NCBI GenBank assembly: GCA_020851995.1
Contig: JADZBO010000261.1
Span: 18,451-82,450, forward strand
DNA: 64,000 nucleotides
Reading direction: 5' to 3'
Origin: Burkholderiaceae bacterium
GTDB taxonomy: Bacteria > Pseudomonadota > Gammaproteobacteria > Burkholderiales > Burkholderiaceae_B
The notes beneath the pieces were generated by a model that was not told the origin of the DNA, ran no database searches, and was given only the letters and a program-made list of their open reading frames with translations. A program made the translations under genes and the position numbers. Positions 31,866-39,894 of this stretch are shown in pieces; position 1 is the first letter of the stretch, and each line of letters starts with the position of its first letter.

Positions 31866-32975
31866 GTGGCCTCACAAGTGACAACCAAGGCAAGCACACC
31901 CTCGCCTTTTCTGGCGCTGCACGAAATCGTCGCCAAGGCACGTCAAAGGCTCAGCCACGATAACTGGGATTACATCGTCGGTGGCACCGAAACCGAAACC
32001 ACGGTCAACCGCAATCGAGCCGCGATCGACTCGCTGGCATTCGAGCCGCGTGTGCTGCGCGATGTCAGCAACATCCGCCTGGGCACCACGTTTCTGGGGC
32101 AGTCCCTGCGTCTGCCCCTGCTGCTCGCCCCCGTTGGAAGCCTAGAACTCTTCGCACCGGAATCGGCAGTTGCTGCCGCGCGCGCCGCAGCGCAATTCGG
32201 CATCGCGCACATGCTCAGTTCGGTCAGCGAGGTCGGGTTCGAGGCGGTCGCGCGGGAAGTACCCGAAGCGCTGCGTTTGTTTCAACTCTACGTCCATGGC
32301 GATCCTGCCTGGGTCGACGACATGGCGCAGCGGACGGTCGCCGCAGGCTTCAGCGCCTTTTGCCTGACGGTCGACAGCGCCTACTACAGCCGGCGCGAGC
32401 GCGACATCGCTAAACGCAATATCCGCCGCAGCGTCGTGCCTGGCCGGGAAAACCAGCCCAAACTGACCTGGCGCGACGTCGACCGACTGAAATCCAAGCT
32501 GCCGATACCGCTGATCCTCAAAGGCATCGCGACGCCACAAGACGCGGTGATCGCACTCGACCACGGTGTCGACATGATCTACGTGTCGAATCACGGGGGC
32601 AGACAGCTTGATCATGGACGCGGAACCCTCGATGTGCTGCCGGGGATCGCGCGGGCGGTCAATGGGCGCGCCAAACTGATCATCGACGGCGGTTTCAACC
32701 GCGGCACGGACATCGTCAAGGCGATCGCAGCCGGTGCCGACATGGTTGGGCTGGGGCGCATGCAGTGCTATGGTCTTGCCGCCGACGGCTCGGCCGGTGT
32801 CGTGCGGATGCTGGAACTGCTTGAAGCAGAAATGCACGCCTGTCTCGGTATGCTGGGCGTGAGTGCGCTGGACGAACTCAATCCGGAGTATCTCCATGCG
32901 ATTGCACCCGTCGGTCCAAGCCACGTCCTCAGCGCCTTCCCGTTGTTGGCGCTCGACGAAAAATCGTTCTACTAA
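31866..32975 (+). CDS. FMN-dependent alpha-hydroxy-acid oxidase/dehydrogenase
   Basis: A 369-residue TIM-barrel flavoprotein of the lactate/glycolate/mandelate oxidase family. YIVGGTETETTVNRN is the N-terminal Y...GG...T signature, LPLLLAPVGSLELFAPE binds FMN, FCLTVDSAYYSRRERD contacts the substrate, and YVSNHGGRQLDHGRG (near 240-255) contains the catalytic His and an Arg. IIDGGFNRGTDIVKAIAAGADMVGLGR binds FMN phosphate. It oxidises a 2-hydroxy acid to the 2-keto acid. The start is GTG 31866; no good ribosome site is visible, but a canonical promoter lies 37 bases upstream. Its substrate cannot be told from sequence alone. Confidence 0.87.
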   Translation: MASQVTTKASTPSPFLALHEIVAKARQRLSHDNWDYIVGGTETETTVNRNRAAIDSLAFEPRVLRDVSNIRLGTTFLGQSLRLPLLLAPVGSLELFAPESAVAAARAAAQFGIAHMLSSVSEVGFEAVAREVPEALRLFQLYVHGDPAWVDDMAQRTVAAGFSAFCLTVDSAYYSRRERDIAKRNIRRSVVPGRENQPKLTWRDVDRLKSKLPIPLILKGIATPQDAVIALDHGVDMIYVSNHGGRQLDHGRGTLDVLPGIARAVNGRAKLIIDGGFNRGTDIVKAIAAGADMVGLGRMQCYGLAADGSAGVVRMLELLEAEMHACLGMLGVSALDELNPEYLHAIAPVGPSHVLSAFPLLALDEKSFY

Positions 32976-33103
32976 ACGTGGTCTGCGTCAGGCGCCACGG
33001 AATAAAGTGAATGCCTCCCGTTTCAGGCTGCGGCGTGACGATACTACGCCTTCTCAAGCCTGAACTATCGCCCATTTGACGCGACTGCGGTACATTTGAC
33101 CGT

Positions 33104-33577
33104 ATGAAAAAGGCGCTTCTACTTCCCTTCCTCGCGTTTGCCCTGGTCGGATGCAACCAGTCGAAAGTTATCGATTTCTCGACACGAGCCTATGCGTGCC
33201 CCCGGGGTGCCAACCCCGGAACCTCGTGCAAGGGCCCGCTCGTCTTCGTGGGCAACCTCTACATCAGAGTCGACGAAACCGACTCGAGTGTTCAGATCCA
33301 CGCCGAACCAAAGGGTGACTCCGGTCTGTTAACCGCGGCTACCGTGCAATTTCCCAGTTGCAATATCCAGAATCGCCTGAACTGGTCATGCGACGAAGGA
33401 AACCTGATGACCGCCTACTACCGTTACATTATGCGCAACGGCGTCTTTCACGCGGACTGGGCCACGCCAGGCGATGCAGGAAAACTGCCAGTCGTTGCAA
33501 TCTCCGGCCCCATGCGCTGGCTCTATCGATTCGGTTTTAAAACGGCTGACTCCAAACTCCTTGCGCAGTCGCGGTGA
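33104..33577 (+). CDS. Small lipoprotein of unknown function
   Basis: A 157-residue protein with a lipoprotein signal: MKKALLLPFLAFALVGC, lipid-modified Cys at residue 17. The mature part has four more cysteines (YACPRG, GTSCKG, PSCN, WSCDEG) that could form two disulfides, and aromatic strands towards the end (YYRYIMRNGVFHADW). I do not recognise the family. It is a single-gene unit: a rho-independent terminator follows 35 bases after the stop. The residue after the lipid Cys is Asn, so export to the outer membrane is likely. Confidence 0.75.
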   Translation: MKKALLLPFLAFALVGCNQSKVIDFSTRAYACPRGANPGTSCKGPLVFVGNLYIRVDETDSSVQIHAEPKGDSGLLTAATVQFPSCNIQNRLNWSCDEGNLMTAYYRYIMRNGVFHADWATPGDAGKLPVVAISGPMRWLYRFGFKTADSKLLAQSR

Positions 33578-33611
33578 ATCCAGACACCTGATTACGCCAC
33601 CGAGCGTCCCG

Positions 33612-33632
33612 TGCCGGATGCGGCATTTTTTT
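33612..33632 (+). terminator. Rho-independent terminator after the lipoprotein gene
   Basis: TGCCG-GATG-CGGCA gives a five-base-pair stem and four-base loop and is followed directly by seven T residues. It is the clearest intrinsic terminator in the window. Confidence 0.7.
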
Positions 33633-33795
33633 CACCGTCAGCCCCGTTGGCACGGATGCGCAACGCACTTGAGGCAAGTCGTCCCTTATTTCAGGCAGTG
33701 CGGGCCGGAACAGGCCGGATGATTCGCTCGAAACCGGTATCGAACACTGGAGGGTTTCCACAGAAAGTCGCGGCGACCTCCATTAAAATCGAACA

Positions 33796-34494
33796 ATGGT
33801 CAAAGAAAACAATCCACACAAACTCACCGAACTGTTCGAAAACAACCGGCAGTGGGTGGAATCGGTCACGGAGTCCGATCCGGACTATTTCCGTCGCCTG
33901 GTCGCACAGCAGTCGCCGCAATACCTGTGGATCGGCTGCTCCGACTCCCGGGTCCCGGCCAATCAGATCACCGGGCTTGCCCCGGGCGAGGTATTTGTTC
34001 ATCGCAACATCGCCAACGTGATCGTCCACACCGATCTCAACGCCCTGTCGGTCATCCAGTTCGCGATTGAGCAGATCAAGGTCAAGCACATCATTGTGGT
34101 GGGGCACTACGGATGCTCCGGCGTCAATGCCGCGCTCAACCAGTTGCGCGTTGGCCTGGCCGACAACTGGATCCGGCACGTGCGCGACGTCAGCGACAAA
34201 CACGGCACCTACCTTGGAAGCCTGAAACACCCCAAAGAGCGCCTGGACCGGCTCTGCGAGCTGAATGTCATCGAACAAGTCGTCAACGTCTGCCACACCA
34301 CCAGCGTGCAGGATGCCTGGGCGCGCCAGCAACCGCTTACGGTGCACGGCTGGGTTTACGGGCTGGAAGACGGCATTGCGCGCGACATGGGGATCAGCGT
34401 CGCAAACCCGGACGAGCTTGACCAGCGCTACAACGCCGTCGTGACTAAAAATTTCCACATGTCCGCAGCGCCGGAAACCGAAAGTTCCCTTTAA
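33796..34494 (+). CDS. can: Beta-class carbonic anhydrase
   Basis: A 232-residue zinc enzyme that interconverts carbon dioxide and bicarbonate, supplying bicarbonate for carboxylases. Zinc ligands are visible: Cys48 and Asp50 in WIGCSDSRVPANQI, and the His-x-x-Cys pair in VVGHYGCSGV (about 104-107). GEVFVHRNIANVIVHTDLN is the family follow-up. The length and WVYGLEDGIARDMG end resemble Can of enterobacteria. A TAAAAT element at 33784 lies only seven bases before the ATG, suggesting a leaderless or nearly leaderless transcript. Confidence 0.93.
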   Translation: MVKENNPHKLTELFENNRQWVESVTESDPDYFRRLVAQQSPQYLWIGCSDSRVPANQITGLAPGEVFVHRNIANVIVHTDLNALSVIQFAIEQIKVKHIIVVGHYGCSGVNAALNQLRVGLADNWIRHVRDVSDKHGTYLGSLKHPKERLDRLCELNVIEQVVNVCHTTSVQDAWARQQPLTVHGWVYGLEDGIARDMGISVANPDELDQRYNAVVTKNFHMSAAPETESSL

Positions 34495-34518
34495 CCGAAT
34501 CCACTTAAAATCCAGCGC

Positions 34519-35175
34519 ATGAACAAACCCGTCAAAATCGATTTCGTGTCCGACGTCGCATGCCCCTGGTGCGCGGTCGGACTTGGTGCGCTTGAGCAGG
34601 CGCTGGCAAACCTGGGCGACGAGGTGCAGGTCGAATTGCACTTCCACCCGTTTGAGCTCAATCCCGACATGCCCCCCGGCGGGCAGGATGTCATCGAGCA
34701 TCTGACCCAGAAATACGGAATGCCCGAGGAGCAGGTCCGCAAGAATCAGACTGCCATACGGGAGCGGGCGGCTGCCGTTGGAGTGACTTTTCACCCCGAA
34801 GGCCGAAAGCGCGTCTACAACACGTTCAACGCACACCGACTGATTCACTGGGCGGGCGTCGAGGCAGGCGCCGAGGCACAACGTCGCATCAAGAAGGAAC
34901 TCCTCGCGACTTACTTCACGCTGGCGATCAGCATGGATGATCCGGAAAACCTGATCGACGCAGTGCGGCGCGCAGGCCTTGACACCAAACGCGCGCGCGA
35001 AATTCTGACCAGCACTGAATTCGAAACCGAAACCCGGGCCAGCGAGCAGAAGTATCTGGGGCTGGGGATCAGTTCGGTCCCATCGCTGATTCTCAACGAC
35101 AAGTACCTGCTCCAGGGCGCGCAACCGGTCGAGTCGTTTGAACAGGCGTTACGCCAACTGGCCAGCGCCTCTTAA
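34519..35175 (+). CDS. DsbA-family thioredoxin-fold oxidoreductase (FrnE-like)
   Basis: A 218-residue protein with the active-site motif CPWC at residues 15-18 in FVSDVACPWCAVG, directly after the first strand, and no signal peptide, so it is cytoplasmic. The middle helical insert (VIEHLTQKYGMPEEQV, FNAHRLIHWAG) and the end VPSLILNDKYLLQGAQPVE with the cis-Pro loop (SVPS) match the FrnE/2-hydroxychromene-2-carboxylate isomerase branch of DsbA. FrnE of other bacteria is a disulfide isomerase linked to oxidative stress. It follows the carbonic anhydrase gene by 24 bases with its own TAAAAT element at 34506. Confidence 0.85.
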   Translation: MNKPVKIDFVSDVACPWCAVGLGALEQALANLGDEVQVELHFHPFELNPDMPPGGQDVIEHLTQKYGMPEEQVRKNQTAIRERAAAVGVTFHPEGRKRVYNTFNAHRLIHWAGVEAGAEAQRRIKKELLATYFTLAISMDDPENLIDAVRRAGLDTKRAREILTSTEFETETRASEQKYLGLGISSVPSLILNDKYLLQGAQPVESFEQALRQLASAS

Positions 35176-35241
35176 GGGGTGTCCGGGAGTCAGGGGTTCG
35201 GAATCCGTGCATCCGCCCGGAATAAATCCACTTCGCTCGCG

Positions 35242-36042
35242 TCATTTCCCAGTCCAGACCGGCTTGCGCTTCTCCTGGAAGGCGGTAATGCCCTCGCGGG
35301 CGTCCTGGGTACTCGCCATGGACGGCACCATGACCTGCGCGTATTCCAGCGCGGACTCAACCGACATATCGCGCATCGCGTGAAAGGCCTGCTTGCCGAT
35401 GCGGATCGCGGTCGGTGACTTATCCAGGATTCTGCCCAGAAGCCACTCAAGCTTCTCGTCGAGATCGGCGCGGGGCACTGCGTAGTTCACCAGTCCGATT
35501 TCCAGCGCCTCCCGGGCGGTGTAGGGCTCCCCGGTGATGCACATTTCCATTAGTTTGCGCTCAGGAATGATCCGCAGCATGCTCGGCAGAATCATCATTG
35601 GAATCAGGCCGATCTTGGTTTCCGGCGTGCCGAACAAAGCGTCATCACTGGCGACAGCCATATCGCACGAGCAGAGGATGCCGATTCCGCCAGCCATCAC
35701 GTGACCATTGACACGCGCGATGATCGGCACACGGCACGACCGCATGCGTTTGAACAGATCGACAAGGTAGTGACGGGGCTGAGAATAGTCGACGTCGAAC
35801 GCACCGCCCTGCACGCCCTTCTGCAAATCAGCACCCGCGCAGAACGCCCGCACGCCTGCGCCCGTGATGACGACCGCGCGGCAATCGGGATTGTTGCCGG
35901 CAGCTTCAATCCCACGGTCAATCAGCACGACGACGTTTTCGTTGAGCGCGTTCCTTCTGTCGTCGCGGTTGATCGTGATCCATTGCACTGCGCCGCGCAT
36001 CTCGACCAGGACGGGTTGTTGCGTACTTTCTATCGTATTCAT
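35242..36042 (-). CDS. Enoyl-CoA hydratase/isomerase family protein
   Basis: A 266-residue crotonase-fold enzyme. AFCAGADLQKG and NGHVMAGGIGILCSCDMAVAS hold the two oxyanion-hole segments; FGTPETKIGLIPMMILPSML has one catalytic Glu (in PETK). The usual second Glu position is altered, so hydration is likely but isomerase or hydrolase activity cannot be excluded. It is the last gene of the minus-strand set CoA-transferase, acyl-CoA dehydrogenase, Bug receptor, hydratase, lying 17 bases after the Bug gene. Together they can bring in an acid, thioesterify it, desaturate it and hydrate it. Confidence 0.85.
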   Translation of the reverse strand: MNTIESTQQPVLVEMRGAVQWITINRDDRRNALNENVVVLIDRGIEAAGNNPDCRAVVITGAGVRAFCAGADLQKGVQGGAFDVDYSQPRHYLVDLFKRMRSCRVPIIARVNGHVMAGGIGILCSCDMAVASDDALFGTPETKIGLIPMMILPSMLRIIPERKLMEMCITGEPYTAREALEIGLVNYAVPRADLDEKLEWLLGRILDKSPTAIRIGKQAFHAMRDMSVESALEYAQVMVPSMASTQDAREGITAFQEKRKPVWTGK

Positions 36043-36059
36043 TGCAGGGCTCCGCCGAT

Positions 36060-37067
36060 TCAGTCGATTTTGGCACCGGAAAACTTCACGATTTCATCCC
36101 ACTTCGTGATCTCGGCAGCCATGTAGGCGGTGAACTGCGCAGGCGTGCCCCCCATTGGGGTGTAGCCCATGTTGACGAGGCGATCGCGGTACTTCGGATC
36201 GGCAAGCGCAACGTTGATCGCTTTGTTGATTTTTGTGGTGATTTCCACCGGTGTACCTTTCGGCGCGAGCAACGCCATCCAGGTCGCCGACATGAGTTGC
36301 GGGTATCCCAGTTCCTTTGTCGTGGGGACATCCGGCAGGACTGGCGTGCGTTGCTCCGCCATGACCGCCAGCGCACGAAGCCGCCCTTCCTTGACCAGCG
36401 AGGCGATCGCCATCGTGCCGGGGAACACCGCCTGCAACTGGCCCCCGACCAGATCCTTGGTGACGGCGGCCGGACTGGTGTATGGCACATGCGTCATCTG
36501 TACGCCGAGCACTTTCTTGTAGAGTTCCGCAGCCAGGTGCCACGAGCTGCCGCTGCCGGTCGATCCGAAATTGATCTCGCCAGGGTGCTTGCGGGCATAT
36601 TCCGTCAGCTCGGTGAGATTGCGGATTGGCAGTTTGGCATCAACAGTGATGACATTCGGGATCGATCCGATCAATACGATCGGTTCGAAATCCGTCATGG
36701 GATTGAAGGGCTTGGAGCCGTACATCGTGACGGCCGAGACCAGCGTTCCCGTCCAGGACATCAGCAGGGTGTATCCATCCGGCTGAGCCTTGGCCACGTA
36801 GGCCGCACCGATATTACCGTTCGCGCCCTGGCGATTTTCGACGATGAAACTTCCCCCATACGCGTTGGTGAGGATTTCGGCCGCGATGCGCGCGAGCGGA
36901 TCGGAGCTTCCGCCAGGCGCTGCGGGATTGATGATGCTGACCGTCCGCCCGGCGGGCCAGGTCTGTGCCGAAACAGCACCGACGGCGAAGGCGCCTACAA
37001 AGCCGGACAGCAAGGCAAGCCGGCCTGAGCGCAGTAGGCTAAGGCGTCCGTTGTTCAAGATGTTCAT
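36060..37067 (-). CDS. Bug family (TctC-like) tripartite tricarboxylate receptor
   Basis: A 335-residue periplasmic receptor. A signal peptide at about residues 14-36 (LALLSGFVGAFAVGAVSAQTWPAG) precedes RTVSIINPAAPGGSSDPLARIAAE, the Bug ligand loop, and then KPFNPMTDFEPIVLIGSIPNVI and INFGSTGSGSSWHLAAELYKK. Bug proteins bind carboxylic acids, often with no dedicated transporter; no TctA/TctB membrane genes lie here. It sits between the acyl-CoA dehydrogenase and the hydratase, so it likely captures or senses the acid broken down by them. A 40-base repeat array precedes it. Confidence 0.88.
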   Translation of the reverse strand: MNILNNGRLSLLRSGRLALLSGFVGAFAVGAVSAQTWPAGRTVSIINPAAPGGSSDPLARIAAEILTNAYGGSFIVENRQGANGNIGAAYVAKAQPDGYTLLMSWTGTLVSAVTMYGSKPFNPMTDFEPIVLIGSIPNVITVDAKLPIRNLTELTEYARKHPGEINFGSTGSGSSWHLAAELYKKVLGVQMTHVPYTSPAAVTKDLVGGQLQAVFPGTMAIASLVKEGRLRALAVMAEQRTPVLPDVPTTKELGYPQLMSATWMALLAPKGTPVEITTKINKAINVALADPKYRDRLVNMGYTPMGGTPAQFTAYMAAEITKWDEIVKFSGAKID

Positions 37068-37083
37068 TGATGTCTCCGCAGAA

Positions 37084-37283
37084 TTCAGTCTTAGGCTGTT
37101 CGTTGAAAAGGGATGGTCGCCACTTCAGTCTTACGATGCTCGTTGAAATTGGGTATTCGTCACTTCAGTCTTACGCTCTTGGTTGAAACGGGGTATTCGT
37201 CACTTCAGTCTTACGCTCTTGGTTGAAACGGGGTGTTCGTCATTTCAGTCTTACGCTATTTGTTGAAAGGACGTGTTCGTCAT
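37084..37283. repeat. 40-bp tandem repeat, five copies, inside an operon
   Basis: Copies start at 37084, 37124, 37164, 37204 and 37244, marked by TTCAGTCTTA followed by GCTCTTGGTTGAAACGGGGT and ATTCGTCAC. The central copies are identical or differ at one or two bases; the outer ones are more diverged. It fills the 244-base gap between acyl-CoA dehydrogenase and Bug genes. There are no spacers, so it is not a CRISPR array despite a GTTGAAAC segment. Confidence 0.96.
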
Positions 37284-37311
37284 TCGTGCACCGTTTTTTG
37301 CGGTACGACGA

Positions 37312-38478
37312 TCAATAGGATTTGGGCAGATTCAGTACTCGCTCGGCAATGTAGGACAGGATCATCTCGCGGCTGACCGGCGCGATCCGGGCAATCATGA
37401 CCTCGCGCAAATAGCGTTCGACGTGATATTCCTTGGCGTAGCCGAATCCGCCATGCGTCAGGATCGCCTGCTCGCACGCGCGGAATCCCGCCTCGGCGCA
37501 AAGGTATTTCGCAGCGTTTGCCTCGGAACCGCACTCTTGTCCCGAGTCGTAAAGCCAGGCCGCCTTGCGGGTCATGAGGTCCGCGGCCTCAAGCTCCATC
37601 CAGTTGCGGGCCAGTGGATGCTGTATCGCCTGATTCTGCCCGATGGGCCGGTTAAAAACGATCCGGTCGTTTGAATAGTCGGTTGCCTTCCTGAGCGCAA
37701 CGCGGCCGATACCAACCGCCTCGGACGCGAGCAGTATGCGCTCGGGATTCATGCCGTGCAGAATGTATTTGAACCCCTTACCTTCTTCGCCAATGAGGTT
37801 CTCAACCGGAATTTCCAGTCCATCGATGAACAATTCATTGGAATCCACCGCGTGACGCCCCATCTTCTCGATCAGCCGCACCTGCACTTTGCCGCGGTCA
37901 AGATCGGTGTAGAACAGCGACAGGCCATGGCTATGGCTCTTGCATTCTTCGATCGGAGTCGTGCGGGCCAGCAGCAGGATTTTGTCGGCCTTCTGCGCCG
38001 TCGAAATCCAGACCTTCTGGCCATGAACCACGTAGCGGTCGCCCTGACGCACGGCGCGGGTCTTGAGCTGAGTCGTGTTCAGACCGGTATTGGGCTCGGT
38101 CACACCGAAGCACGAACGCACCGAACCGTTGACGACCGGTGGCAGAAACCGGCGCTTCTGCTCCTCTGTGCCAAAGACGGCAATGGGCATCAAGCCAAAG
38201 ATGTTGATATGAAAGCTGGCGCAACCCGACATGCAGGCACCGGTTTCTGCCACAGTCTGCATCATCGCGGACGCCTCCGACACACCGAGTCCCGATCCGC
38301 CATACGCATCGGGTATCGCGATACCCAGCCAGCCGGCTTTGGCCATCGCAGCGTAAAAGTCGTCCGGGAAATGGCCGTCGGCATCACGTGCCAGCCAGTA
38401 ATCCTCACCAAAAGGCGCACAAGATTGCCTTACCGCTTCCCGGATCGCTCTTTCCTGTTCCGTGATTTCGAAATTCAT
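37312..38478 (-). CDS. Acyl-CoA dehydrogenase
   Basis: About 388 residues with the normal three-domain build: helical N-domain (FEITEQERAIREAVRQ), beta domain with CFGVTEPNTGLNTTQLKTRA (FAD and substrate contact), and a C-domain with the FAD-binding YSNDRIVFNRPIGQNQAIQHPLA. The usual YEGTSEI stretch with the catalytic Glu reads IARIAPVSREMILSYIAE, an altered form, so the base must be elsewhere. The start at 38478 gives MNFEITEQ with AGAGG upstream and overlaps the CoA-transferase stop (ATGA). It desaturates an acyl-CoA at C2-C3 and passes electrons to ETF. Confidence 0.88.
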   Translation of the reverse strand: MNFEITEQERAIREAVRQSCAPFGEDYWLARDADGHFPDDFYAAMAKAGWLGIAIPDAYGGSGLGVSEASAMMQTVAETGACMSGCASFHINIFGLMPIAVFGTEEQKRRFLPPVVNGSVRSCFGVTEPNTGLNTTQLKTRAVRQGDRYVVHGQKVWISTAQKADKILLLARTTPIEECKSHSHGLSLFYTDLDRGKVQVRLIEKMGRHAVDSNELFIDGLEIPVENLIGEEGKGFKYILHGMNPERILLASEAVGIGRVALRKATDYSNDRIVFNRPIGQNQAIQHPLARNWMELEAADLMTRKAAWLYDSGQECGSEANAAKYLCAEAGFRACEQAILTHGGFGYAKEYHVERYLREVMIARIAPVSREMILSYIAERVLNLPKSY

Positions 38479-39743
38479 TGGGTTACCTCTTGTGCCGGGC
38501 CGGGTTCCGCGATGGCGATAATGTGGTCGCTTGACAGTTTCCGGATCTCGGCATCGGGCACGCCGGCCTCGCGCAACACTTCGCGCGTGTGTTCGCCGTG
38601 ACGCGGTGCATGGCGGCGCGCGGCCGGTTGGGTCCGGGACCATGTGCCGGGAAAGCGCATGCGAGTAAGCCGGCCTTCGGACGGATGATCCTCGGGCTCG
38701 AAGAATCCGGTCGCTTTCAGATGTTCGTCATCGAATATGCTGTCGAGGTCGTGCACGACGGTCGCAGGGATGTCAGCCTGTGTCAGGCTGGTCAGCCACT
38801 CTTGCGTAGTGCGCGTGGCGAGGATCGCTTCGAGTCCGGCATAAATCTCGTCAATATGAAGCGCGCGGGCGGCAAAGCTTGAAATTCTGGGGTTAAGGTC
38901 AAACTCTTCCTCTCGCCCTATCAACCGGTAAAAGCTGCGCCATTGCTTATCGGTGTAAATCAATGCGCTGACATAGCCATCACGGGTTTTGTAGGGCCGG
39001 CGGCTCGGCGAAAGCTGGCGCGCGTAACCACCACCATCAAGCGGCGGGTCGTACGACAAACCGCCCAGATGATCCGACAGCACGAAGTTCACCATGGTCT
39101 CGAACATCGGAATGTCGATCCGCTGGCCTTCGCCGCTTGCGGTGCGCTCGTAGACAGCGGCGAGAATCTGTCCCACGGCACTGATTCCGGTGATCCGGTC
39201 GCACAACGCGTTGGGCACGTAACGGGGCGGTCCGCCTCCGCTGCGCGAAAACAGTGACGCCAGGGTCGATGCGCCCTGCATCAGATCGTCATAGGCCGGC
39301 CGTGCCGCGTAAGGACCCTCTTGTGCGTAGCCAAACACGCCGGCATAAATGATGCGGGGATTGATCTCCCGGACCTTTTCATACGAAAGACCGAGTCGTT
39401 CCATCGCCTGTGGCCGCACGTTATAGACCAGGATATCCGCGTCGCTGAGCAAGCGGAAAATCAGCGCAAGCCCCTGGTCTGTTTTCAGATCGATCACGAC
39501 GCTGCGTTTACTGCGATTGGCATTCAGGTAGATCGGACCCATGTCGTAGTGGCGCGCGGGTCCGATCTCGCGCACCATGTCGCCGTCCGGCGATTCAACT
39601 TTGATGACGTCAGCGCCCAGATCACCCAGCATCTGGGTGCAGCAGGGGCCCATGAGCACCGAGGTGAGGTCGATCACTCTCAGTCCGTTCAATGGCCCCG
39701 GCTTCGCGGTCGAAAGTTCTGCAGTACCCGTGCCAGGTGTCAT
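38475..39743 (-). CDS. CaiB/BaiF family (class III) CoA-transferase
   Basis: A 422-residue CoA-transferase. LNGLRVIDLTSVLMGPCCTQMLGDLGADVIKVESPDGD is the N-terminal CoA-binding signature, AYDDLMQGAS carries the catalytic-site Asp, and MRWRxxR-type and GRLTRMRFPGTWSRT segments close the fold. The enzyme moves CoA between carboxylic acids through a mixed anhydride on Asp. It is the first gene of the operon and overlaps the acyl-CoA dehydrogenase start, so it probably activates the incoming acid. Confidence 0.88.
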   Translation of the reverse strand: MTPGTGTAELSTAKPGPLNGLRVIDLTSVLMGPCCTQMLGDLGADVIKVESPDGDMVREIGPARHYDMGPIYLNANRSKRSVVIDLKTDQGLALIFRLLSDADILVYNVRPQAMERLGLSYEKVREINPRIIYAGVFGYAQEGPYAARPAYDDLMQGASTLASLFSRSGGGPPRYVPNALCDRITGISAVGQILAAVYERTASGEGQRIDIPMFETMVNFVLSDHLGGLSYDPPLDGGGYARQLSPSRRPYKTRDGYVSALIYTDKQWRSFYRLIGREEEFDLNPRISSFAARALHIDEIYAGLEAILATRTTQEWLTSLTQADIPATVVHDLDSIFDDEHLKATGFFEPEDHPSEGRLTRMRFPGTWSRTQPAARRHAPRHGEHTREVLREAGVPDAEIRKLSSDHIIAIAEPGPAQEVTQ

Positions 39744-39894
39744 GACGCCTGAGTCTCCTGATGAATAAAAGTTTTCCGCGGTTGCAATCGACGATCACGC
39801 AGACTCCGTCAGCCTGATCCGGAGTGCGGCAAGCGTATGTCGACCCAGTTGGGTTACACAGAGCCAAACCCTGACCTGGGCTGACACCGCGCAC

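Noticed and set aside
37084-37283. Possible CRISPR array because the repeat contains GTTGAAAC
   Set aside because: The 40-base units touch each other with no spacers, and no cas gene is present.
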